Notes under the pieces: generated by a model
The model's input: only the letters and a program-made list of their open reading frames with translations
Told to the model about the DNA's origin: nothing
Databases searched by the model: none
Shown here: positions 49,690-61,529 of the stretch, piece by piece
Numbering within the stretch: the first letter of the stretch is position 1
Layout: the number at the start of each line of letters is the position of its first letter
Translations under genes and position numbers: made by a program
Assembly (NCBI GenBank): GCA_023101725.1
Contig: JALJCO010007119.1
Coordinates: 124,001 to 188,000, forward strand
DNA: 64,000 bases
DNA from: Atherinomorus stipes
Lineage: Eukaryota > Chordata > Actinopteri > Atheriniformes > Atherinidae
Reading direction: 5' to 3'

Positions 49690-52600
49690 GGATGGCACAT
49701 AAAAAAAAAACTGCCTCTCTTAGCCTCCATCTTTGAGGGAAAACGGGGTTAATCTCATATAGAGGCTTTAAGAAAACAATCCCTTTACCAGAAATAATGA
49801 TAGTAAGCTCGTAATAACAGTTTTATAGTGATATTATTAAGCTAAAGCACAAAGAAAATTCTCAGGTTGGATTGTGACGGTATCAGGTTTGCAATGGGCT
49901 AATAATATGGGATTTAATGAAAAACCTAACGACAAAATATTCCGCATAAACCCTGTGGGAAAACTATAGAAGCATTTCAGTGATGTAATTGGAAAAAAAC
50001 AACATAATATTCCAAATAAAAGACCTAAACAGTTTTAGTCCACTAATTCCAACAACAAACACCGCAGTCATAAAAACAAAAAAAAAAACATTGCAACGTC
50101 CATACAAAGGCCTGATATAAATAAGGGGCCGGTCATAGTGATCAGAGTCAGGGTGCAATTGCCTAAACGAGTCAACTGAACCGAGCTAAGCAGAGCGTCT
50201 TGATTTGTGTTGCCAGGCTTGGCACAGGTGCCCGTGGGCGGACTAGAGCCAAAGGTGGCAGAGGCACAGATTGCAGAGGGGGCAGAAGATGGGGCAAGGC
50301 AAGCAATAAGACAGGGACGAATAAGAGTGAAAGCCAGAGGGAGCAGACTTATCATCGCCTCCATGTTACTGATCCACATTGACCAGAGCGCAATCTCCCC
50401 TTTGAACTGAAACCAAAATGTTTAAGCGCCTGCTCTTTTTCTCTAATGAGGATGAAACCGAAGCCAACATGGGTCACCTGTCCCAAAGGTAAAGACTGGT
50501 CAACTTCAGCAAGCAGGACATCATTGTTTTAAGACTGCAGGAAATAAAGCTCTTCTTCATCTTTGAAAAAAGACGCCATATTCATAGGGCATAAAAGTCC
50601 TTCCTTAAACCTAGCGACTGTGATGTTTGGCTGATAATTGATGCTACAAGAAATGTAGACAAAATAGCAACGTATGCAAAAAGTCACCTAGAAAGTTATT
50701 TAAAATTACCATGTTAAAAACAATCAGACCTGTGGCTATGCTTCAACGACCACAAATTGAGACACAATGCGGTTAAAACACGCACAAATGACCACACAGA
50801 TAAGTAAAAATGACCAAGTTGAGACACAAAATTGCCATCAAAAATATTAAATGACCACAACAACTTGGAATAACAAAGCAAAAGCAACCAAAAAATAAAT
50901 AAATAAATAAAATAAATGTTATTATATGTGTGACTACAAACAGATAAAAAAAATGGCAAAAATAAGACATAAAGGAATGAATATGTAAAACAATTAATGT
51001 GAGACACAATAATTAAGGTAAGGCATATGCAAAACAAACCAAAAAAAAAAAATTGAAATGTGCACAGTTGGAACTAAATCGTCTTTGCATGCTTTCTGAT
51101 TGTTCCGTCTCTTTCAGTCAGTTTGTTCATTCTCTGTTTAACAGGTGCAGACTACTTACATGTGTCCAGGGGCCTATTAAAGGTCAGTCAATCAATCCAC
51201 AGTAAAAAGCATTTCATGTCTAATTTCTTTTCATATTACATATAAAAAATCAGATGGACAGGTATAACGTGCTTCCCAGTATAGGCTAATAATTAAATGT
51301 TTTACGCTCAAAGCCATAAGGCCCATCTCTCTACCATTAATACCGTATTAATGCTAATTTTACAGCTATTAAAAGACAAAAAGGGATTTTTATAGCTGAT
51401 TCAGGATGATTTATTGGCTTACAATTATTAAAATAAACAGGGAAATTTGGAGGCTCAAAGGAGGTTTGTTATTTCTAAAAAATAAAAAAGAGAAAATAAA
51501 AATTTAAAAAAGACTATTCTAAAAGGAGTTTAGGATAAAATCTTTTTTTGTGGCTGTGACTAGGATTTTATGACTAACCTTGGATGAAATTTGAGTACTT
51601 GAGTTCCCAGACTCACTCTCGCTCATGTTCTTTTCTAAAGTTATAAATGAGCGACATCTGCTGGTCGTTTAGAGTTACTACATAATAACAAACGTCCTTT
51701 CCCACCAGTCTGCTCAAGATATTAACATAGATTATACACGCACTGTTTTCCTTTCAAAATTCTATATTGAGTGGTTGTTGGATCCTTTAATGAAATTTAG
51801 ATGTCATCCCAGCATTTTCTTGCTAAGTGTAAAATATTTGAATTAACATTAAAACAGATGTCAATGAGGAACAAACTCATCACTCCCCCTTGTGACATTT
51901 GTGACACTAACATGAAAAATATTTCTATGCAAGTTTACATCCTGATTTTGAATCATATTTTACTTTTACATATTCCCAATTAGTTGTTTATACCCATCAC
52001 AATACACTGGGTGTTTATATCACCAAATGTATCATCATTACAGGTGTCTAATCACATTATGTATCTGATTTCGCACCACGTCTGAACTTCACCAGGACAG
52101 AATGTTCAGAGTTCTGGTGTTTACATGCCACAATCTCCTGGTTTCCATCAGAGTGCTGGAGGTTTCTCAAAACCAAAATATCTTATTTTATAATCTTATC
52201 TGTGCTGTAAACACAAGAGGATGTCGCTGTAAAACAAAACCAGTATCTGAATACTCAACTAACAACACGAGTCATAATGGAAATACGCGTAATAATATGA
52301 GGGATTGTTTTTCCACTTTGTTCACTTGAGTTGTGTCTGATTTATTGTGACACAAGATCCACAATATAAAACATGCAATCCTCGCCCCCTCTTATTAAGA
52401 ATATCCTTCTTCAATTTTAAAGATTAGATGTTGCCAACTCTTCATCACACCCTTTTCAGGCATGATGAATTGTGCAAGTGCAGCCTTTCCATAGATCGAC
52501 TGTTTTAGCTTTCCTAAAGTTCACTTCATGATGGATCTGTGGACCTGTAGAAACTGTTTAGAGGATAGTCAACTATCTTTGTAAACTATATGTCCTCTTA

Positions 52601-53100
52601 TCAATTTGTTATAAAGCTAATTATTTCTGTGAACAATTGACAGAAACCGTTTTTTCTTTGACATTGGATAAACAGACATGATTTGATACTGACACATTGT
52701 TGCCACCACCTACACATGACCAACAGAATGTTTTTCTCTTTGTATTGTGTATGTTCGCATGCATTTGTCTGCTCTGACCCCAGCTCCCCTCGATCTTACA
52801 CATAACTCACTGGCACCGGTTCAGGCATGCACACCACAGCTGCTGCACAGCCAACACTCAGCACTATGAAGAGAAACTGTTGCCATGGCAATGAATTTCC
52901 CAACTGACTACTTCACATGTATTTACAGTATGATATAGCCCATTTGACAATAGTAAAAGAAAAGGCTTAAATTTGACTCAGTCTTCAGTGAGACTAAAGT
53001 CCATGACTTTTACAAAAAAATGGAACAATTTATAGATGTGGTGATAAAAGTGGATCTGGACCGTTGTTTTAGCCTATTTGTAATTTAAGACGAATAAGCA
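49690..53100. other. Intergenic between neurod2 and ppp1r1b, nothing recognised
   Basis: AT-rich DNA with A-rich runs. There is no supported exon or complete mobile element. Frames of 60-107 codons (for example 50714-51037, minus) are hydrophobic translations of AT-rich sequence. Confidence 0.5.
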
Positions 53101-53172
53101 GTTCTTCTTCTTCTTCCTCGTTTAACAGCGGTTGGCATCCAGGTTAATGGTGCATTACTGCCACCAATATGC
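53101..53172 (-). mobile_element. Interspersed repeat end with (GAA)n tail
   Basis: TTCTTCTTCTTC followed by AACAGCGGTTGGCATCCAGG and GGTGCATTACTGCCACC is a recurrent retroposon end in fish and other vertebrates. Read on the minus strand it finishes in (GAA)n. Only this end is present; the family was not determined. Confidence 0.5.
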
Positions 53173-53932
53173 AGTCCAGTTATGGGCTCATCTTTCATAC
53201 CTCCAACACAAAATTAGAATCCAAATGTCCAAAGTTGAGTATCTTACAAGTGCAAAGGGTTTCTGTAGTCAGAAGTAGAAGAAAAAAAAGAAACCTGAGC
53301 TTTTAATTAAATAAAAACACCATCAATTTATTTATAAAGTTGTTTAACACCAACAGCTGCTGAAACAAAGTGCCGTGCATCTGAGATAAATAAAAGCATT
53401 AAAAATATTATTCTCAGTTTTTAGTAAAGGTCCCAGCTGAAAACCATATTCATGATAAAATTAAAACTGGATTTGTAGTGAAATGTAACTACAGTACTCA
53501 TTTGGTTGTTCTGGATATTTCACTGTACCAATTGTTGAATTATTAATACTTATACATTAGCAAGAGAAATGTCACTGTTTACAGGTCGAGCTTTAGTTTG
53601 TATGACTGTGGTCTAATACCAATTCCTTTCCTTGTAGGTGCAGTTTTTTCTTTTGGGAATAAAACAGTCATCAAAGAATCCACACATTTCCAGTTAGGGC
53701 TAAAAGAATTATTGTTTCTGTATCCCTAAAAGAAGAGGGAACTCTGCAAAACCACTGAAAAATACATGAGAAATTAGAACTGGGCCACTAGACACCAGAT
53801 TAATTTGACTGGTCATAAAATGCTCATATTGAAGTAAAACATGAGAAGTTGAAATGAAACATCAGTATTTTGTAGAGAGGCTAGCAATTTGCAAATATCT
53901 GGAAAGTCTAAACAGTATTATTTGCAAAGGCA

Positions 53933-54128
53933 CCCTTCAGAAAAACCACTCGAATTTCACATTCACATGACCCACATGACGATGTTCCAAAACCACGTTT
54001 GCACATGTGAACTACATGTGCTTGTGGTTCACATTTGGTGTATATGTGCTTTTCATGTTTTCAAATGTGAAACACATGACAAACCACATGTGAACCTTAT
54101 ATGGACCATGTGATTTTTTCTGTAAGGG
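53933..54128. mobile_element. Small MITE rich in CACATG motifs
   Basis: Imperfect terminal repeats CCCTTCAGAAAAA (53933 on) and TTTTTCTGTAAGGG (to 54128) enclose about 196 bp with many CACATG/CATGTG copies, several in inverted orientation, so the element can fold on itself. No clear target duplication was identified. Confidence 0.5.
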
Positions 54129-55040
54129 CAGTGCCAAAGGATGGCTGGGGGGCATCGGCCATCCCTAGAATAACCCTAGCAAAGACAGTCAAATTTCAAG
54201 AAGTATTCAATGTAAACTCTTTCTTTTCTGAGTAAACTTCAGAGGCCCAAGTACAAGTGACTGCAGCAGGTACAAACTTTTTGCTGTTCTACATGACGTC
54301 ACATAAACACTTCCATGTTTTTGATCATAAATGCAGCATTTATGCGGCATCATCTTCCCAAATGCCGGATATAAAAATGTCTAAACTGTTTTTCTAGTAT
54401 GAAGAGGATGTAAAAGTCATATAACCACCAAATCAAAGTGAATTGGTCAAGACTGCCGAAGAAACAATGGTAAAACTTGTGATTAGCCTCAAAACAAGTT
54501 TTTTTTTGTCATCATTTAAGTAGTATGGGTCTTTGTGCAACAGGGATTAAAGATAAAGTTTTGTGTGCTGTGTTTTGTGCTTGGGTGTGTGAAGGCCTTT
54601 TTAATTTAAAAAATTTTTTTAAATTTAAAAAAAAAAAATAAAAAAAAAGATTAAATGATTTAAAATGCAGAATCTTAAACAATTGTAGATGAAAATCATT
54701 GTCTGTTTTGCCCATGTTGCTTTATTTTTTAACCTTTAGATTAACAGTTTTGTTATAATAATCAGCTAATTAAGCTGTTACCTAAAATCTAGACCCCCTT
54801 TTAAAGATCTCATTTACATGTGCCCCACTTTTTCCAGTTTGTAGTGCCTGCCCCCCATCAAAAATTTTCAAGACTCGCCTGCCTCTGATTGTTGTAAAAT
54901 GTCTAAAGTTTAAAAAGGTTAAAAAAGAATTACTTTAACCTTTATTAAAATGCAGATAAGAAAGGAAAATAAAAAAGCTAAAACATTATCATCTATAATA
55001 TATCAACAAAAAAAAAAAAAAAAAATAGATAGATAGATAG

Positions 55041-55044
<4 letters not shown>

Positions 55045-55082
<38 letters not shown>
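55045..55082. repeat. (TA)n microsatellite on the left flank of the Tc1 element
   Basis: A TA run followed by CA-rich sequence leads directly into the transposon's left inverted repeat. Confidence 0.9.
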
Positions 55083-55085
<3 letters not shown>

Positions 55086-55108
55086 CACACATACACACCC
55101 ACACACAC

Positions 55109-56276
55109 CGGCCACTTTATTAGGTACACCTGTCCAACTGCTCATTAACGCTAATTTCTAATCAGCCAATCACATGGCTGCAACTCAATCCATTTGGGCA
55201 TGTAGACATGGTCAAGATGATCTGCTGCAGTTCAAACCGAGCATCAGAATGGGGGAAGAAAGGGGATTTAAGTGACTTTGAATGTGGCATAGTTGTTGGT
55301 GCCAGACGGGCTGGTCTGAGTATTTCAGAAACTGCTGATCTTACTGGGATTTTCACACACAACCATCTCTAGGGTTTACAGAGAATGGTACAAAAAAGAG
55401 AAAATATCCAGTGAGCAGCAGTTCTGTGGGTGCAAATGCCTTGTTGATGCCAGAGGTCAGAGTAGAATGGCCAGACTGGTTTCGAGCTGACAGAAAGGCA
55501 ACAGTAACTCAAATAACCACTTGTTACAACCGAAGTATGTAGAAGAGCATCTCTGAATGCACAACACATCCAACCTGGAAGCAGATGGGCTACAGCAGCA
55601 GAAGACCACACAGAGTGCCACTCCTGTCAGCTAAGAACAGGAAACTGAGGCTACAATTCGCACAAACTTACCAAAACTGGACAATAGAAGATGGAGAAAT
55701 TCGGATGGTAGGCTCAGAATTTGGTGTCAGCAACATGAAAGCATGGATCCATCCTGCCTTGCATCAACAGTTCATGTTGGTTTTGGTGGTGTAATGGTGT
55801 GGGAGAGATTTTCTTGGCACACTTTGGGCCCCTTAGTACCAGTGTAGCATGGTTTAACCTCCACAGCCTACCTGAGTATTGTTGATGACCATGTCCATCC
55901 CTTTATGACCATGATGTAGCATCCTCTGATGGCTACTTCCAGCAGGATAATGCACCATGTTATAAAGCGCAAATCATCTCAGACTGCTTTCTTGAACATG
56001 ACAATGAGTTCGTTGTACTCAAATGACCTCCACAGTCACCAGATCTCAATCCAACAGAGCACCATTGACATGTGGTGGAACAGGACATTCGCATCATGGA
56101 TGTGCAGTCGACAAATCTGCAGCAACTGCGTGATGCTGTCATGTCAATATGGAGCAAAATCTCTGAGGAATGTTTCCAGTACCTTGTTAAACCTATGTCA
56201 CGAAGGATTAAGGCAGTTCTGAAGGCAAAAGGGGGTCCAACCCGGTACTAGCAAGGTGTACCTAATATAGTGGCTG
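55109..56276 (+). mobile_element. Tc1/mariner transposon, full length but decayed
   Basis: Inverted repeats GCCACTTTATTAGGTACACC (from 55111) and its complement ending at 56274 match at 20 of 21 positions. The interior reads, through frameshifts and stops, as a Tc1-type transposase. An N-terminal helix-turn-helix region lies at about 55290-55560. A catalytic stretch with QQDNAPCYKA and an SPDLNPTEH-type motif lies at about 55940-56080, and a C-terminal part follows to about 56245. Stops and shifts make it inactive. The element lies between two TA arrays, as expected for an element that inserts at TA. Confidence 0.88.
55255..56250 (+). pseudogene. Broken Tc1/mariner transposase gene
   Basis: The conceptual transposase is split over several frames. 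Open pieces at 55585-55794 and 55929-56222 are fragments or out-of-frame readings. The DDE catalytic neighbourhood is recognisable (QQDNAP around 55940-55965, SPDLNP around 56035-56055), but no frame spans the whole protein. No active product is expected. Confidence 0.8.
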
Positions 56277-56280
56277 GTGG

Positions 56281-56390
<110 letters not shown>

Positions 56391-57275
56391 AGTTAAAGTA
56401 AGTGAAGCTGTCAAATAAATTTTAGTAGATCAAGTTTTTTTTTCCACTAAAAACTATTAAAGTGTTTAAATAAAAAAGTCAAAATAGCTAAACATGATAC
56501 AGTAGCCTACTGAGGTAGCTAATGAGGCTGTTTATGAATGGCTTCAATGCAGAACAAAAATTATATTGATGAGGCGACCAAAAATTTAAAGAAAAAGCTA
56601 ATATAATCTCGATTGTTCTGTTTTATAGTGATAATAGTCTTGGTAGCTATAGGCTATAGCAATTGCTAACTTCCTTAACATTTGATGCTGCTAACTAATT
56701 GCGTTCTGTCTGCCTCAACTTCGCCTGTTGTTCTGTTTGTTTAGTCTCCCCAATTTACTTTTAAAAGGCTTTACAAAGAGCCCTGAAGACGAAACATCAG
56801 CAGCAGCACTGCAGTTTTTACAGTCGTCTCCAAGGGCAATTCATGTCTGGGCCACTATCAAATTGCATTTTCCGACGGCAGCTGAAAGCATCATAGAGCC
56901 CCAGCACGTATTCCCACCTTCATTCCTCTCTTTATCACGTAGAAAGGGTCAGTAATCACAGTGGGAGCCAGAGACATAGGCCTAGTAGCTACGGGCAGTG
57001 AGTGAGTGAGGGAGGGAGGAAGAGGAGGGAGGGAGAGGAGAGGAAGCAGGCAAAGCTGTCAAACACAACTCCAGAGACCACATAACTGTTGGGACGGAAG
57101 AATGCCGCTGATCACTCATTGATGAAACTATAGGATCTTTAAAAAACACAAACCCCCATTTTTTTTTTCATCTTACCCCCCCTGAGGAAGCTACCCAGAC
57201 TGCGCGCGCACTTACATCAGACTTTATTCCACCTGGATTTGTGCGAGTTTGCGTGGAAGTTACGGACTGGATGCC
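56391..57275 (+). promoter_or_regulatory. ppp1r1b: ppp1r1b upstream region and 5' UTR
   Basis: From about 56700 the sequence becomes less AT-rich. A GGGA/GAGG-rich stretch at 57000-57050 and a GC-rich leader (GCGCGCGC near 57200) precede the start codon. A short upstream frame begins at 57271 (ATGCCATGG) and stops at 57289-57291, overlapping the main start in another frame. The transcription start is unknown. Confidence 0.45.
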
Positions 57276-57386
57276 ATGGACCCAGAGCTGATGGAGCGAG
57301 AGGCGGACAAGGACGCAAGGAGGAAGATCCAGTTCTCCGTGCCCTCCTCCGTGCCCCTCCAGCTGGACCCGCGACAGGTGGAGATG
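57276..57386 (+). CDS. ppp1r1b: Protein phosphatase 1 regulatory inhibitor subunit 1B (DARPP-32), exon 1 only
   Basis: DARPP-32 is a cytosolic inhibitor of protein phosphatase 1 that integrates dopamine and cAMP signalling in striatal-type neurons. The 37 codons begin MDPELMER and contain RRKIQFSVP and QLDPRQVEM, then a GTGAGT donor at 57387. Human exon 1 likewise ends QLDPRQVEM. KIQF (residues 17-20) is the phosphatase-docking motif. The fish protein has about 11 extra charged residues after MDP. The ATG lies in a strong context (GCCATGG). The PKA-site exon (RRRRPTPA in mammals) is not found before the window ends, so the gene is partial here and intron 1 exceeds 6.6 kb. The divergent orientation next to neurod2 matches mammals. 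Confidence 0.9.
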
Positions 57387-60300
57387 GTGAGTGCGCGTGA
57401 GTGTGATATGTAGCCTACCCTGATGAACGATGATAAGAGCGTGTGTGTGGAACGTGGAGGTCAGATCTGGGTCATATAGCCTGTTTGTATAATCTAAAAC
57501 CCATAGTCGGAATACTTTCACCTGTTTATTGGCTTTATTCTAAATACTGCCCGCACCAATAACTTTCACCATGACAATGAGCAAGAATCATTTCCCGCTG
57601 TTGCATCTGAAGCTTTAGTCCTTGCAACTAAGGTTAACAGACAGTTACGTAACTGATCAAGACTTCTGTATTTTGTTGCACTACTCAGTGGGCAGCAGTC
57701 AGGACAGCACTCGGATTAAACTGAGCTGTGCAGCCTCAGTTTTTGGAGTCTTTAAAAGTGATGATGAGGCTTTTCTGCCTTTTAAAGCACTATCCATGAT
57801 ACTGAAAATGAGATATGCCTAAGGTATAAAGCCCTAACCACACATCTGAAACAAAAGATCACATCCTTACTCATAATGGAAGGAGGTGGTGAGTGAATTA
57901 TGTAAATAAAACCAGGAGCTCAGGCTGAATCATCCAAAGTGACTTGGAGGTGAAACTGTGGTGAAGCAGAAGCTGGATTTGTGTAGTAGTGCTCTGTGAG
58001 AAGGGATTGGTTGGTGCTGAGGGTCCATAAAAAAGTCATCAAGGCACCAATGAGCTAATGTTTGGACACTACTGCAATAATACTTTAGCTTTATCCATTT
58101 CTTCCGCTGTTAATACTCCGACCTTAATCCTGCTCCCTATGGCACATCTCACTGGAGACCAGGTGCCATGTCAGAAATTTTCATTTCTCACGAGAAGAGG
58201 ATTTGGAAGATTTCATGGTGAGTCTGATTGGTGCTGGAATGTAAAAAATAAACCAATAAATCAGTAGCTACTCAAATATTTTTCACACATCTGCTGTTTA
58301 CAGCTTAGGCTTTTTGTCGTCTCCAGGGGTTTAAACTATTTTCTCCAACCCTTCGAGTGCAGAGGTATTTCTTCATTTACTTTTCTTTTCTTTACCATTT
58401 CGTCCTTTTCAGAAACACTGCTTAGAATAAAATGCTTCTAAATGATTTCTTATCTTAATTGCATGCTTATGGTCATTTGCTACTATTTTTTACCCAGTTA
58501 CCCAGAGAGGCCTCACATTATAGTGCTACAAATGATTTCCTCGGTTGTAATGTATTGCTCTTTCCCACATAAATTTCCACAAATGCTTATTGAGACAGCA
58601 TGAGTTGAGTCAGCTTTTCCTGATAAGAAACTGCCCTGGTAGTTTTCCAGCTCAGGATCCAGTAAGATTACAACAGCACTCCCTGATAAAGTCCACAAAA
58701 GATTATTAAGTCTTCACACCACGATATGTATAATATGTCTCCTTAAAGCCAGCAAGGTGAACCTAAAACTGTCCTCACTGTTGCTGAAGAGAAGAAGAAG
58801 GAAATCATCTGGCAGAATAAGGAACCTCTGCCATGTCTAAAAATCCAGCTTTGGGGATGAACAGTCCATTAGCCACAAAATAAGTTTGATAATCCATCAA
58901 TTTAAGCACTCTGCATGACAAGCATTCTGTCTCCTTACAACATACAGTACCACTGTTCTTCTGTAATACAGTCTAACAAGATTATTAGCAAACAGGCTTG
59001 ATTTAATGTGGAATGAGGCTCAGCTGGACAGCTTGGTACATGTTTGAGAGAAGCAAGCTACATCTCACCAAGATATTTGAACACATGTTGCCTCTGTTTC
59101 TGCAAAAACTGTTTCTAGTTCATATCTCATCAGCACCACCTCTTGTACACTATTTTACAAATTTTTATTTCATTTTCATGATCAACGCCTCTCCGGTTGG
59201 TTAATGGATGATTTGGTCCACCATCCTGCCCAAGAATTTACAAAATTGGTGTTAAGACTACTTTAAGCGCTTAGAGGGTTATTGTCCCATGAGTTGCCAC
59301 CTCATAGGAAGCTTGTGACATCTGGTTTAGGTTGTTGAGCTGGGGAGGAGCTGCAGGAACAATCTTGATAAGGGCGGGGGGGACATGAAAATGCCACACA
59401 GAAAGATCTCAACTAAGATTTTAATCACAAACCTTTTAACCTCACAAAACCCAGAATAATTTCATTAATGTCAAAGGGGTGAAGTAGAGATAGGTAAAGT
59501 GTGAGGGCAGGAAGAGTTTTATTGAATAAGCAAATTGTGGTGTTAAAAGAAGGCAGTGTTGACAGAAGGCATGCAAGAAAAGCAAAGGGAGGGGGGAAAA
59601 AAGGAAGAAGGCGACTGATTAAAACGCAAAAGAGATTAGCTGTGGATGGCTGAGGCCTGAATCAAGGACAAGGACAGCTAATGCCAAGAAGAAATTTTCA
59701 ACGTAGCACATTCAAGAGCTTTAAAGTCTAACAGGCTCTTATTCAACAAATTAAGCAAACTCTGAAGTGTTCCTGTTAACTCATTGTCTTTGTTTACAAA
59801 AGACGGGAATAGTAAAATGTTGATTTACGCATTCATTTTTCAAACTGGATACAGATACAAGCTGAAAGTGGAAAACATTCACAAGAAAACATGCGAGTTA
59901 GTGAAGAAGAAACATTGACTCTGCAACGGAAAGACGGTAGATTCAGCTTCAGATATTTACATGCCCTTCTTTAGATGTGTCCCCAAATATCTTCACATAC
60001 ATGGAATGATTCATTTTATGGTGTGAAATAATACCTTGTTGCCCTTGAAATTGGAATAATTTTGTTTTCAGAAACATTCCTTTTTATCCCAATTTGTACA
60101 CAAGGCAGCTTAATGGGGGGAAAAACATGCAACAAGAAAAGGTCAAAGGTTGTTAGTGGTATTTGTTATTTCCTTGAAAATGTTGGAGTTAAATAAAGGA
60201 TTATACACTGAAAAAGTTGAAAGCAGGATATGAATAAAACAAGGGATTTGTGGATTCACTGTAAGTGGATAGCTTATTTATCTAAAAAGAAAAAGCTCTT

Positions 60301-60940
60301 TAGGTCACATTTGTGACCTGGTGCTAGCATTGTACATTAGAAACTTTATGAATAATAAATACTGAAATCAAATTACAGTATGTGTATTCATAGAAATCGC
60401 GTCACTTACCGAGCATGAGGTGAGGGATTGATGATTTAAGTTCCTGCTGCTGCTTTAGTTCTTCCTGAGCAGAGGCACAATTTTAATAACTGTTATTTTA
60501 CTGGGACAAAAAGTTACTTTTACACTTTGAGCATGCAGAGTTGGTGTACAGTTTACTTTTTTTTTCTTCAAAATTTTCAGATTAAAAAAAAAGATTTCAG
60601 ATGCAACATATTGTCGTAGCATAAAGATGTACAGAATCTCAAGTAATATTTGGTGACAGTTATTGTCTACAAGGGTTATTTCCAAAACTTCATCCACACA
60701 CGTGCAGTTTATCACATCATTACAGTGCCACTAAGATGTAATTAAATTACAAATCATCCACTTGAACACCGCTTTCAAGAGTAAACAATGTTTTAGATGT
60801 TTTAATTACGCTCCTCCTGTGTTAGGCTTTGAATGCAAGATGATGAATCATTAGTGAAACACGTTTCCACCTTTCAGCCGCACTGCTCCATGACTGTGTC
60901 AAAATCACTGACCCCGACAAAGGGGTCTCCTGATTATTTA
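57387..60940 (+). other. ppp1r1b: ppp1r1b intron 1, first part
   Basis: No further coding exon of ppp1r1b or another gene is recognised. The sequence is AT-rich, without complete mobile elements. Confidence 0.5.
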
Positions 60941-60941
60941 A

Positions 60942-61528
60942 TAGGGGTGGGAAAAAATATAGATACACTGAATAGGGAGGATATTTTTGGATATATGTAG
61001 AAAAATTCCCCAAAAAAATATTTTTTTTTTGGAAATTTAGTTTTTTGGTTTTTTTTTTATTTTTTTTTAAAAGGATTTATTTTTGGTTGTTAATAGTTTT
61101 TTTGTAGAATATAAAAATTTTAATTTAATATCGCGATATTTTCATATGCTGATACCATGTCTATATTTAAAAACGTGGAATCGATCTATTTTACTAATGA
61201 ATTCTTGCAAGATATCATCGTTTTGTTATGAAATGTCGTGAGATTTCACGAAATACCACAAGATTTTGTAACAGAACGATGAAATCTCCTGGGATAAATA
61301 ACATATATTTCATTCATTTAATTTCTAACCAGTGTTTTGTCAGTTACATACATCACTGCAGTGGAGCGATACCTTTACGCTAAACATGTTTCAATACTAA
61401 AACACAGCTGTTTGATCTGGAATGAAACTTTCAGACAAATTAGGGTAAAAATACCGGTATATATCGTATATTGTCGTCTAAAATAAATATATTGTGATAT
61501 GATATTTGGTCCATATCGCCCAGCCCTA
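60942..61528. mobile_element. Composite hAT-like remnant in ppp1r1b intron 1
   Basis: The left edge TAGGGGTGGGAAAAAATA and the interior AATATCGCGATATT look like one hAT-type MITE. The right edge, read in reverse, is TAGGGCTGGGCGATATGGAC, the same terminal sequence as the right end of the element at 17812-18241. The two ends do not match each other and no 8-bp duplication flanks them, so this is probably two truncated or nested copies. Confidence 0.55.
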
Positions 61529-61529
61529 A

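Noticed and set aside
57168..57521. 117-codon minus-strand frame over ppp1r1b exon 1
   Set aside because: Antisense of the DARPP-32 exon and its GC-rich flank; no domain.
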